Part shown: piece by piece, positions 1-7,291 of the stretch
Layout: each line of letters starts with the position of its first letter
Position numbering within the stretch: the first letter of the stretch is position 1
Origin: Planctomycetota bacterium
Lineage (GTDB): Bacteria; Planctomycetota; UBA1135; UBA2386
Assembly: GCA_016793305.1 (NCBI GenBank)
Contig: JAEUHU010000266.1
Location: forward strand, 1 to 8,622
DNA: 8,622 nucleotides
Reading direction: 5' to 3'
Program-made: the position numbers and the translations under genes
The notes under the pieces: model-generated
What the model was told of the DNA's origin: nothing
The model's database searches: none
The model's input: only the letters and a program-made list of their open reading frames with translations

Positions 1-1
1 C

Positions 2-436
2 CTCGGCGCCGGCGAGCCCGAACGGGCCGAACGCGCGGTCTGGCTGACCGGGCTCTACAACATGGGCTTCCTCGCCGTCGTGACGCTGCTGATGGAGGTA
101 CTGCCGTGGCCGCTGGTCGCGTCGTTCACCGACGAGCCGAACGTGCAGCAGCACGCCGTCGCGACGCTGCGCATCCTGGCGACCGGCTACGTCTTCTACG
201 GGTGGGGCATGGTCGGCATGCAGGCGTTCAACGGGGCCGGCGATACGCGCACGCCGACCTGGATCACGTTCTGGTGCTTCTGGGTGCTCGAACTCGGCCT
301 CGCCTGGCTGCTCGCGTTCCAGCTGGAGATGGGACCGCACGGCATCTACTGGTCGATCCCGATCGCCGAGTCGTGCTTCGCGGTGGCGGCGATGCTGCTG
401 TTCCGCCGCGGCACCTGGAAGACCGTGAAGGTCTGA
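2..436 (+). CDS. MATE-family multidrug/cation antiporter, C-terminal part (5' end outside window)
   Basis: Only the last 144 residues and the TGA stop are in the window; the frame is open to the left edge. MATE proteins are inner-membrane antiporters that export drugs or metabolites in exchange for Na+ or H+. Family-typical features are the LGAGEPERA stretch at residues 1-9 (the conserved GA.....A loop before a helix) and FNGAGDTRTPTW at residues 76-87, a hallmark of the C-terminal half. Hydrophobic helices lie at about 20-41, 57-75, 88-107 and 115-134, followed by a short basic tail (RRGTWKTVKV). A full family member is about 450 residues, so roughly two thirds of the gene is missing because of the window edge, not decay. 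It converges on the flavoprotein gene with a 25-base gap. Family assignment is firm; the substrate cannot be told from this fragment. Confidence 0.88.
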   Translation, partial: LGAGEPERAERAVWLTGLYNMGFLAVVTLLMEVLPWPLVASFTDEPNVQQHAVATLRILATGYVFYGWGMVGMQAFNGAGDTRTPTWITFWCFWVLELGLAWLLAFQLEMGPHGIYWSIPIAESCFAVAAMLLFRRGTWKTVKV

Positions 437-461
437 CCACCCCGCGGCCCGAGCCACCGCG

Positions 462-1121
462 TCACACGACCACCATCACCTCGTCGAGCGGGCGCCGTTC
501 GAGGGCCTTCGCCGGCACGACGCAGTCGTCGGCGGCGTGCCCGACCGGGATCAGCAGGAACGGGCGTTCGTGCGCCGGGCGGCCGAGGATCTCGCCGAGG
601 AACGCCATCGGGCTCGGCGTGTGCGTCAGCGTCGCGAGGCCGGCGAGCTGCGCCGCGGCGAGGAACATGCCGCAGGCGAGCCCGACCGATTCCTTCAGGT
701 AGTAGACCTGCCCGCCCAAGTCGGTCTTGGTGAGCTGGAACACCACCACGAGCCACGGCGCAGTCTCGAGGAAGCCCTTGTCCGCATCGGTGCCGAGCGG
801 CGAGAGGTCCTGCAGCCACGCGTCGTTGGCGCGCCGTTCGTAGAACTCACGTTCCTCCGCCTCGGCCGCGACGCGGATCCGCGCCTTGGTCGCCGGATCC
901 TGCACGCAGACGAACCGCCACGGCTGCTTGTTGGCCCCACTCGGTGCCGTGTGCGCGCAGCGCACCAGCATCTCGAGCAGCGAACGCGCGACCGGCCGGT
1001 CGGAGAACATGCGCACGCTGCGCCGCCGCACCATGGCGGCGTGGAACGCGGCCACCGCGGCCTCCGGCGTCGGCACCGGCACGTGCCGGTCGGTGTAGGG
1101 AACGAAGCGAGGGGCGGTCAT
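462..1121 (-). CDS. Nitroreductase-fold flavoprotein of the iodotyrosine deiodinase (halotyrosine dehalogenase) type
   Basis: This 219-residue protein is an FMN-dependent nitroreductase-fold enzyme, probably a soluble homodimer. Seen: FMN-site RRSVR at residues 33-37; PSGAN at 60-64; a Thr before Pro (T168) matching the N5-bonding Thr of human iodotyrosine deiodinase (IYD); GRPAHE at 180-185; and a C-terminal RRPLDEVMVV matching the human end, including the FMN-phosphate Arg (R209). The lid segment keeps the three residues with which human IYD grips the amino acid part of iodotyrosine (human E157, Y161, K182), here E90, Y94 and K115 with identical spacing. Known: IYD-type enzymes reductively dehalogenate iodo-, bromo- or chlorotyrosine, and bacterial members exist. 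Inferred: a halotyrosine or halophenol dehalogenase. There is no N-terminal membrane anchor, unlike the mammalian enzyme. The ATG at 1121 was chosen; a TTG at 1157 would add 12 residues that do not look family-like. No Shine-Dalgarno is visible. It lies 61 bases downstream of the secreted-protein gene on the same strand. Confidence 0.88.
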   Translation of the reverse strand: MTAPRFVPYTDRHVPVPTPEAAVAAFHAAMVRRRSVRMFSDRPVARSLLEMLVRCAHTAPSGANKQPWRFVCVQDPATKARIRVAAEAEEREFYERRANDAWLQDLSPLGTDADKGFLETAPWLVVVFQLTKTDLGGQVYYLKESVGLACGMFLAAAQLAGLATLTHTPSPMAFLGEILGRPAHERPFLLIPVGHAADDCVVPAKALERRPLDEVMVVV

Positions 1122-1159
1122 CGCGCCAGTGCACGATGCCGCCCCCCGGATGGTCAAGC

Positions 1160-1178
1160 ACGCGGCCCGAGGCCGCCG
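1160..1178 (-). terminator. Short GC hairpin after the secreted-protein gene, possible weak terminator
   Basis: A perfect 6-bp inverted repeat (GCGGCC at 1162-1167, GGCCGC at 1171-1176) with a 3-base loop starts 7 bases past the secreted-protein stop codon on the - strand. No T run follows, so it is not a canonical intrinsic terminator. It could attenuate read-through into the flavoprotein gene, stabilise the mRNA end, or be chance in GC-rich DNA. Confidence 0.25.
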
Positions 1179-1182
1179 CTCG

Positions 1183-2607
1183 TCACTGCACTTCGATCAC
1201 ACCCGGCGTGCTCAGCTCGTAGCCGGTGCCGCCGATGCCGACGTTCTGGAACAGGATCTTGCCGGACCACATCGGCGGGATCGCGATCAGCGGGTAGCTG
1301 CCCCACGGACCCGGCAGCCACGCGTAGATCAGGATCGACGGCGCGTAGAGGTCCGGGAAGCACAGCTGCGAGAACGGGAAGGCCGGGAACGAGCCGGGCA
1401 CGGGCGGCCCGACCAGTTCGATCAGCGCCACGTTCAGCGCGAACGGCGTCCCGTAGTCGATCCAGTTGGCGCCGAACGGAGCACCACCGGGGAACACGTT
1501 CATCACGTGCTGCTGCGGTTCGAGCACGTTGCGCATCGCACGGGTCAGCGCCAGTGCGTTGACGTGGCTCTTCGCACCGACCACCGTCGTCGGCGACTGG
1601 ATGCCGATCTGCGGGCCGAGGGTCGCGCCGAAGCCGCACGGCGTGCCGATCGGGCCGCAGGCGTTGTTGTAGATCGTGCCGCCGCCCAAAGTGGTCAGCA
1701 GGCTGCCACCCGTCATCGACTCCGTCGCGAAGATCAGCGTCGGCACGACCAGCGCCACGCCGGTGCAGGTCGGGATCGTCACCACCGGGCCGGTGAAGTC
1801 GAACTCGAGCGCTTCGAGGTCGATCGAGTTCGGCACGCAGAGCCCGAAGCGGTCGGCGACGCCCGCGGCCACGACCATCGCGTCGACCTGGCCCTCGTTG
1901 TAGGCGACCTCTGCCGTGGCCGGGATCACCGCGGCGATGCGCAGGTCTGGCGTCAGCGCCAGCGCCCCGGGCGGCACGCACAGGATGTCGCCGTCGCGGA
2001 CGAACGTGCCGCCGCAGAGCATCGGGCAGAACACGTCGTTGTCGACCGAGAAGAACACGCCGAAGTTCGGGTGGAAGGCGATCGCGTCGACGTCGATCGG
2101 ATTGCCGGGCGGCAGGCCCAACGCGATGTTGAAGTGTTCCTGGCGCATGAAGTGCAGCGCCTGGCCGTCGCCGAGGCCGTTGCGCTCGATGCGCGCCACG
2201 TCGCCCGGCCGGAACGGCAGCGCACTGACGTTCATGCCCATCGGCGCCTCGACCGACCAGTAGACCTCGCGCTGGTTCGCGAGCCCGATCGCGGTGCTGC
2301 TCATGCCGACGTGGATCGCGTCGATGCGGCCGAACAGCGCCGGGTTCCAGAACAGCCCGTCGGCGTCCTCGTCGCCGGCCATGGTCTGCGTGCACGTGCG
2401 CGGCGACCACTTCTCGGCCGACGCCGGGCACGGCACGCCGATGTAGTCGAGGTGGACGATCTCGTTCGGCTGCAGGAACTGCAGCACCGTGCCGCCGCTG
2501 CCGGACAGGGTCCGTTCGGGCTGCGAGAAGGTCAGCAACAGGTCGGGCCCTTGGGCGGCCGCGGCGGCCGCGAAGGAGAGCAGGGGAAGCAGGCGGAGCG
2601 TGCGCAT
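1183..2607 (-). CDS. Secreted Cys-rich protein of unknown function with internal repeats
   Basis: I do not recognise a named family. The 474-residue product starts with a Sec-type signal peptide (MRTLRLLPLLSFAAAAAA, likely cleaved near residue 18), so it should be exported. The ATG at 2607 is preferred over an in-frame start at 2670 because it puts this signal at the N terminus. The mature part has ten cysteines (60, 72, 194, 198, 210, 257, 281, 317, 324, 416), an even number that would suit disulfides. Two or three units share an I/V-D-A-I/M motif followed by an aromatic-Ser-Val strand and a G-D segment: around 94-140 (RIDAIHV, VYWSVE, PGDVARI), 171-212 (DVDAIAF, VFFSVD, DGDILCV) and, weaker, 240-270 (QVDAMVV). 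About residue 330 onward reads as a separate beta-rich, Pro/Gly-rich C-terminal domain ending in ILFQNVGIGGTGYELS. No catalytic motif is evident. It is divergent from the kinase gene and upstream of the deiodinase-like gene; no functional link is shown. Confidence 0.8.
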   Translation of the reverse strand: MRTLRLLPLLSFAAAAAAQGPDLLLTFSQPERTLSGSGGTVLQFLQPNEIVHLDYIGVPCPASAEKWSPRTCTQTMAGDEDADGLFWNPALFGRIDAIHVGMSSTAIGLANQREVYWSVEAPMGMNVSALPFRPGDVARIERNGLGDGQALHFMRQEHFNIALGLPPGNPIDVDAIAFHPNFGVFFSVDNDVFCPMLCGGTFVRDGDILCVPPGALALTPDLRIAAVIPATAEVAYNEGQVDAMVVAAGVADRFGLCVPNSIDLEALEFDFTGPVVTIPTCTGVALVVPTLIFATESMTGGSLLTTLGGGTIYNNACGPIGTPCGFGATLGPQIGIQSPTTVVGAKSHVNALALTRAMRNVLEPQQHVMNVFPGGAPFGANWIDYGTPFALNVALIELVGPPVPGSFPAFPFSQLCFPDLYAPSILIYAWLPGPWGSYPLIAIPPMWSGKILFQNVGIGGTGYELSTPGVIEVQ

Positions 2608-2756
2608 GGGGATGGTGCGGGATCGGTTCGGTGGAGTTGCCTTCGAAGAACCGTCCGCCGGAGAACGCACGCGATCGGCCCCGGAAATCCCTCACCGGAT
2701 GCTCGGAGGCGCGGACCGTTGGCTCCTGGCTCCCCGCCGCGCCATGATCCCGCCCG
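2608..2756. promoter_or_regulatory. Divergent intergenic region between the secreted-protein and kinase genes
   Basis: These 149 bases separate two genes that are read away from each other, so promoters for both should lie here or just inside the genes. I find no convincing -35/-10 pair in either direction and no Shine-Dalgarno before either ATG. Small elements seen are the palindrome CTTCGAAG at 2641-2648 and a tandem GGCTCC repeat at 2721-2726 and 2728-2733; neither is strong enough to call an operator. The call rests on gene orientation, not on motif recognition. Confidence 0.35.
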
Positions 2757-5285
2757 ATGCACGAGGATCGGCCGACCGCCGCCAGCCTGCCGCAGCACGT
2801 CGAGGACGCCGTGCTCGACATCCTCGAAGGCGACGACCAGCGCCGCGACGGCGCCTTGCAGGCGCTGCTGCTGCAGTACCCCGAGCACCAGCGCACCCTG
2901 CGCGCCTGGTTGACCGCGGCCGGCGTCGAGTTGCCCGAGACCCAAGGGGGCGCCGGCAGCGGGGACAGCGACCAGCTGCCGCAGCGCCTGGGTTCCTACC
3001 TGCTGACCGAGCTGCTCGGCCGCGGCGGTTTTGGCACCGTCTACCGCGCCGAACAGCAGGAACCGATCCGCCGGCCGGTCGCCGTCAAGGTGCTGAACCC
3101 AGGCATGGACTCGCGCGAGTTCCTGGCCCGCTTCACCGCCGAGCGCGAAGCGCTCAATCGCATGGACCACCCCGGCATCGCCCGCCTGCTCGACGCGGGC
3201 CAGACGCCGAAGGGTCGCCCCTACTTCGTGATGGAGCTGGTCGAAGGGCCGCCGCTGATCGCCTACTGCCGCCAGCGCCGGCTGCCACTTCACCAGCGGC
3301 TGCAGCTGTTCCTGCAGGTGCTCGACGCGATGCAGCACGCGCACCAGAAGGCGGTGCTGCACCGCGATCTCAGCTCCAACAACGTGCTGGTCGCCGAGCC
3401 CGACGGGCGCGCGCAGCCGAAGATCATCGACTTCGGGATCGCCAAGTCCCTGAGCAGCCCGCTGCTGCAGGGCGGGGCCTTGACGTTCGCCGGCACGCTG
3501 ATGGGCACGCCGGAGTTCATGAGCCCGGAGCAGGCGTCCGGGCGCCTCGACGACCTCGACACCCGCGCCGACGTCTACGCGCTCGGCGTGCAGCTCTACG
3601 AACTGCTGACCGACCAGTTGCCGATCCCCGGCGTCGTGCTGCGCGCGCGTGGCCTCGCCGGCATCGCCGACGTGGTGCGCAGCTACCGGCCGTTCGAACC
3701 GAGCGCCGCCGCTCCGAACGAACGACGCAGCGCCCTGCGCGGCGACCTCGACGCGATCACCATGAAGGCGATCGCCAAGACGCCCGACGAGCGCTACGGC
3801 ACCGTCGCCGAGCTGGCGAGCGACCTTCGGGCATACCTTGCCGACCAGCCGGTGCGCGTGTCGACGCCGTCGCGCTGGACGCGGCTGCGCAAGTTCGTGC
3901 GGCGCAACCGCGCGCAGACCGCCGCCGCGGCGATCGTGGTCGCCGGCCTCGGCGTGGCGTTCGCGACCATGGTGTCGGCGCTGGCGATGGCGCAGCGCAG
4001 CGCCACCGAAGCCGAGCGCATGCGTGTGCTCAGCGAACAGAAGGCCGACGCGGGCTTCCTGCTGCTGCTCGACGAGGCGCGGCTCGACGCGGCGATCGCC
4101 GCCGAACGACTGCTGCCGCCGCCGTGGCCGGCCCACACCGAAGCCTACGATCGCTGGCTCGCCGAGCACGGCGAGCCACTGCTGCGCCACCACGGGACGC
4201 TGCGTGAACGGCTCGGCACGACCACTCCGGGCGCCTCGACGGAGGTGGCGCGTTACCTGCAGGCGGCGCTAGGTCGCCTCGAACGACGCATGGCCGACTT
4301 CTGTGCGATCGGTGGCCCGCTCGACGACGTGCGGCGGCGCCGGGCGCTGCTGCAGGACGTGATCGCGCCAGCGCTGCAGCGCAGCCAACCGATCTGGACC
4401 GAACTCGCGCATCGGCTCGGCGACGCACAGGAACGGCGCCTGCGCGTCTACCGCGAACTGCGTCTGCCGCCGCAGCCGGGGCTGTGGCCGCTCGGCCAGG
4501 ACCGCGAGTCCGGCCTGTTCGAGTTCCTCGATCTGGCGAGCCACGGGGCCCGCACGCTGCCCGAACGCGATCCCGAGTCGGGGTTGCTGCGCACCGACGT
4601 CGACACCGGTGTGGTGTTCGTGCTGGTGCCGGGCGGCCTCGTCGACCTCGGCGCACGCCGCGGTTCGCCGGGCATGCCGCACGACGATCCGTTCGCGGGC
4701 GACGACGAACTGGCGGGCGGCACGATCACGCTCGGCGCGTTCCTGCTGGCCCGCACGGAGCTGACGGTGCGCCAATGGCAGCACCTGACCGGGCAGAACC
4801 TCGGCGACGACCCGCGCCTGCCGGCGACCGGCATCGACCACGCGCTGGCCCTGCACGAACTGCAGCGCTTCGGCATGACCCTGCCGACCGAGGCGCAGTG
4901 GGAGTACGCCTGCCGCGCCGGCAGCCGGCACGCGTGGTGTGGCGGCCCGAGCCAGCAGGACGGCAGCCGGCACGGATGGCTGGTCAGCGGTCCGAACTAC
5001 CCGGCCCAGCTGCCGCCGAACGCCTTCGGCTTGTTCGACATGCACGGCAACATCGCCGAGTGGTGCTTCGACGCGTGGCTGCCCTACCGTGAGTCGCGGG
5101 CGCGGCGCGGCGACGGCCTGCGAACGCTGTTGGCCGACGAACCGGAACCCACGCTGCGCGTGGTGCGCGGCGGCTCGTGGCTGCAGGGCCCGCTCAGCAC
5201 ACGCACCACCGCGCGCGACGGCCGGCCGCCGGAGTGGCGCGACGCGGTGATCGGCCTGCGGCCGGCGCGCCGCGTGCAGTCGTGA
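2757..5285 (+). CDS. Transmembrane Ser/Thr protein kinase fused to an FGE/SUMF1-like domain
   Basis: The 842-residue protein has a short helical leader (about 10-57), a cytoplasmic Hanks-type kinase domain (about 80-355), one membrane helix (about 388-411), a helical linker (412-600), and an extracytoplasmic FGE/SUMF1-like domain (about 615-840). Kinase landmarks are the Gly loop GRGGFGTVY (88-96), ATP-anchoring K111 in VAVK, helix-C E129, HRD 202-204, DFG 225-227, TPEFMSPEQ (251-259), DVYALG (272-277) and R346 in DERY. The catalytic-loop Lys is replaced: HRDLSSNN has S206 where HRDLKPSN is usual. The FGE part shows TELTVRQW (667-674), LPTEAQWEYACRAG (709-722), FGLFDMHGNIAEW (757-769) and RVVRGGSW (801-808), but the two cysteines that follow GGSF in true FGE are Q810 and T815, so formylglycine formation is unlikely; it may be a sensor or binding domain. 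Known: such kinases phosphorylate Ser/Thr in response to signals. The target is unknown. The ATG at 2757 has no visible Shine-Dalgarno. Confidence 0.93.
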   Translation: MHEDRPTAASLPQHVEDAVLDILEGDDQRRDGALQALLLQYPEHQRTLRAWLTAAGVELPETQGGAGSGDSDQLPQRLGSYLLTELLGRGGFGTVYRAEQQEPIRRPVAVKVLNPGMDSREFLARFTAEREALNRMDHPGIARLLDAGQTPKGRPYFVMELVEGPPLIAYCRQRRLPLHQRLQLFLQVLDAMQHAHQKAVLHRDLSSNNVLVAEPDGRAQPKIIDFGIAKSLSSPLLQGGALTFAGTLMGTPEFMSPEQASGRLDDLDTRADVYALGVQLYELLTDQLPIPGVVLRARGLAGIADVVRSYRPFEPSAAAPNERRSALRGDLDAITMKAIAKTPDERYGTVAELASDLRAYLADQPVRVSTPSRWTRLRKFVRRNRAQTAAAAIVVAGLGVAFATMVSALAMAQRSATEAERMRVLSEQKADAGFLLLLDEARLDAAIAAERLLPPPWPAHTEAYDRWLAEHGEPLLRHHGTLRERLGTTTPGASTEVARYLQAALGRLERRMADFCAIGGPLDDVRRRRALLQDVIAPALQRSQPIWTELAHRLGDAQERRLRVYRELRLPPQPGLWPLGQDRESGLFEFLDLASHGARTLPERDPESGLLRTDVDTGVVFVLVPGGLVDLGARRGSPGMPHDDPFAGDDELAGGTITLGAFLLARTELTVRQWQHLTGQNLGDDPRLPATGIDHALALHELQRFGMTLPTEAQWEYACRAGSRHAWCGGPSQQDGSRHGWLVSGPNYPAQLPPNAFGLFDMHGNIAEWCFDAWLPYRESRARRGDGLRTLLADEPEPTLRVVRGGSWLQGPLSTRTTARDGRPPEWRDAVIGLRPARRVQS

Positions 5286-5305
5286 GCGGCCGGACGTGAG
5301 CGTGG

Positions 5306-7291
5306 CTACGGGTCGCGCACGACGGCGACCGGGAACGCGCTCGACCACGGCGGTCGCGCCAGGTGGCGGCGCTGGGGCGTGACGAAGCGCGGCACGCCGG
5401 TGCCGCCGTCCTGGTCGAACACGGTCTTCGCCGGCACGTAGCCGAGTTCGACGGCGCGCGCGAACCATCGCCTCGCTGCGGCATCGTCCTGCGGCACGCC
5501 GCGGCCGGTGCGATGCATGCAGGCGAGGTAGTAGCAGCACTCGCCGTCGCCGTTCTCGGCGGCGCTCTTCACCAGGTCGGCGTGCGGTGTCAGGTCGATG
5601 CCGCCCCCCGGTGCGAGCCCCAGCCGCACGATGCCGAGTCGCGCCCAACGGTCGTCGCCGGCGAGGCGGTAGTAGTGCCGCGCCATCGCCGGGTCGACGC
5701 GCACGCCGCCGCCGGTCTCGTGCACGAGCCCGAACAGCTGCGCCGCGCGCCCGCCACGCGCGGCCACGTTGCCGATGTGGGCCAGCGCCTTGCCGACCAG
5801 TTCGTCGGGCAGCCGTTCGGCGTAGGACGACAGCATCAGGAAGTTCTCGTGGGCTGCTGCGCTGCCCTGGGCCATGCCGCGGGCGAACCAGTGCGCCGCC
5901 GACTTCACGCGGGTCGCATGGGTCGCCGCGTCGACCTCGCCGCCGAGACTGAGCAGCCCGAGCTCGTTGTAGGCGTCGCCATTGCCGGAAACCTCGGCGA
6001 GCGAACCCGCGACCATGGCCAGCTTGCGCGCGGCATCGTGGCGTCCTTCCGCTTGGGCCTGTTTCCAGAACGCGATCGAGTCGCCCCGATGCGGCGTGCG
6101 CTCGACGCCGTAGACGTAGCCGGTCGCCAGCAGCACGACGAACACCACCGACCACAGCGCCATGTGCACGAGGTTCATGCGCGCCGGCGACCCCGCCCCT
6201 TCCCAGCGCGCGTTGAGGCGGCCTAGCCCACCGCTCTTCGCCAGCCGGTCGAGCCACTGCACGCAGCAGTTGAGCACCGGCACCGGATACAGCTTGGCGT
6301 AGATCTCCGGCGCGCCGATCGCGCCGAGCACCTCGTAGGCGACCACGTAGCCGAACCCGTAGCCGAGCCCGAACAGCGTGCGCCCGACGTTGGTGCGCGG
6401 CGACGTCGACGGGTCGGTCATCAGCAGGTGCAGGCCGAGGAACGCCGCCGCCGGCAGGTTCGTACTCGCGAACAGGTAGACGCCGGTCCACCACGTGTAG
6501 ACGAGGTTGGTCGCGACCATCGCCAGTGCCGCGGCGAACGTCATCAGCGTGACGCGGAAGAAGCCCTGCACGACGAGGCCGAGCCCGAACAGGAACAGGT
6601 AGATGCCCGGCACCTCGATCGTCGTCGCCAACGGCTTGACCCAGGTCAGGTCGCTGGTGCCGGTGGCGATCAGCACGGTCGCAGCACACGCGAGGCCGAA
6701 GCCCGACGGGTTGAAGATGTGCGTGCGGCGACCCTCCTTGGTCCACTTCACGAACTCCTTGCCGAGCAGGCCGGCAGCGACCATCGCGAACTGCCAGACG
6801 AACCAGTCGTCCTTGAACCAGATGAACAGGTTCGTGCTCAGCACGATCGGCGTCGGTCCCGACGCGAGGCGCCAGGCCCGGCCGCGCGTCCACGCGAACA
6901 GCGCGTCGAACGCGTAGAGGAAGGCGAACTGCGCCAGGATCAGCGGCAGCTGGGCGTAGATCGGGCGAGTACCGTCGGGCTGCATCCAGTGGTAGCCCCA
7001 GAACGCGTAGAGACAGACCTGCACGCAGGCCTGCACGTAGTGCTGTCGCACCGGCGGCAGCGTCTCTACCGAGAGCCGCCCACGCAGCGCCAACAGCAGG
7101 CGCCAGGCCAGCAGCGCACTCGGCACCGCGACGAACGTCCAGAACAGGTGCGGGTTCTGCTGCACACGGCCCGACAGCAGCACCAGGAACATCGACAGGG
7201 CCAGCGCCGTCGGCAGGTGCACGAGCCAGGAGGCGCCGGGGCGCGGTGCAGGAGGAGCCATCGCCGGTGCGAACTTCATCGGGCCGCGCAT
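5306..7291 (-). CDS. NQR2/RnfD/RnfE-type polytopic membrane protein fused to C-terminal Sel1 repeats
   Basis: The 661-residue product has a membrane part (about 24-394, roughly ten to twelve hydrophobic helices) and a soluble tail. The membrane part carries signatures of the NQR2/RnfD/RnfE family: RRTHIFNPSGFGL at 188-200 and LLMTDPSTSPRT at 289-300. In RnfD and NqrB this fold holds a covalently bound FMN in ion-pumping electron-transfer complexes. Here the S(G/A)AT flavin-attachment motif expected between these signatures is not seen, and no other rnf or nqr gene lies nearby, so a role in Rnf/Nqr is doubtful. The tail (about 435-623) contains about five Sel1-like repeats; the clearest are GVRVDPAMARHYYRLAG (529-545) and YLACMHRTGRGVPQDDAAA (588-606). 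Such repeats usually bind proteins. Starts are possible at 7291, 7279 (MKFAPAM) or 7261; none has a clear Shine-Dalgarno, and the longer frame upstream is Arg/Pro/Gly-rich and not protein-like. It converges on the kinase gene with a 20-base gap and diverges from asnB. Function unknown. Confidence 0.83.
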   Translation of the reverse strand: MRGPMKFAPAMAPPAPRPGASWLVHLPTALALSMFLVLLSGRVQQNPHLFWTFVAVPSALLAWRLLLALRGRLSVETLPPVRQHYVQACVQVCLYAFWGYHWMQPDGTRPIYAQLPLILAQFAFLYAFDALFAWTRGRAWRLASGPTPIVLSTNLFIWFKDDWFVWQFAMVAAGLLGKEFVKWTKEGRRTHIFNPSGFGLACAATVLIATGTSDLTWVKPLATTIEVPGIYLFLFGLGLVVQGFFRVTLMTFAAALAMVATNLVYTWWTGVYLFASTNLPAAAFLGLHLLMTDPSTSPRTNVGRTLFGLGYGFGYVVAYEVLGAIGAPEIYAKLYPVPVLNCCVQWLDRLAKSGGLGRLNARWEGAGSPARMNLVHMALWSVVFVVLLATGYVYGVERTPHRGDSIAFWKQAQAEGRHDAARKLAMVAGSLAEVSGNGDAYNELGLLSLGGEVDAATHATRVKSAAHWFARGMAQGSAAAHENFLMLSSYAERLPDELVGKALAHIGNVAARGGRAAQLFGLVHETGGGVRVDPAMARHYYRLAGDDRWARLGIVRLGLAPGGGIDLTPHADLVKSAAENGDGECCYYLACMHRTGRGVPQDDAAARRWFARAVELGYVPAKTVFDQDGGTGVPRFVTPQRRHLARPPWSSAFPVAVVRDP

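Noticed and set aside
443..461. 5-bp inverted repeat (CGCGG/CCGCG) between the convergent MATE and flavoprotein genes as a bidirectional terminator
   Set aside because: The stem is short, the loop is nine bases and no T run flanks it on either strand.
1122..1157. TTG start adding 12 residues to the deiodinase-like flavoprotein
   Set aside because: The extra residues do not resemble the family N terminus, while the ATG at 1121 begins right before the recognisable sequence.
2719..2748. Possible sigma-70 promoter (TTGGCT, 18 bases, CATGAT) before the kinase
   Set aside because: Both boxes match poorly, and the spacing to the ATG would leave almost no leader; such matches are expected by chance.
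1129..2913. Long + strand open frame of 594 codons opposite the secreted-protein gene
   Set aside because: The translation is dominated by Arg, Ala, His, Asp and Val with no domain-like pattern. It is a shadow of the GC-rich - strand gene, which has a signal peptide and ordered composition.
2489..4207. + strand open frame of 572 codons overlapping the kinase in another frame
   Set aside because: Arg/Ala/Pro-rich translation without motifs, while the overlapping kinase frame carries every expected kinase landmark.
5281..5302. 8-bp direct repeat CGTGAGCG at 5281-5288 and 5295-5302 between the convergent kinase and RnfD-like genes
   Set aside because: It is too short, partly inside the kinase stop region, and has no target-site or element context; probably chance.
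4269..6893. Long - strand open frame of 874 codons spanning the kinase 3' half and most of the RnfD-like gene
   Set aside because: It crosses two well-supported genes, is Arg/Ala-rich and has no recognisable motif; the kinase and the membrane protein explain this DNA.
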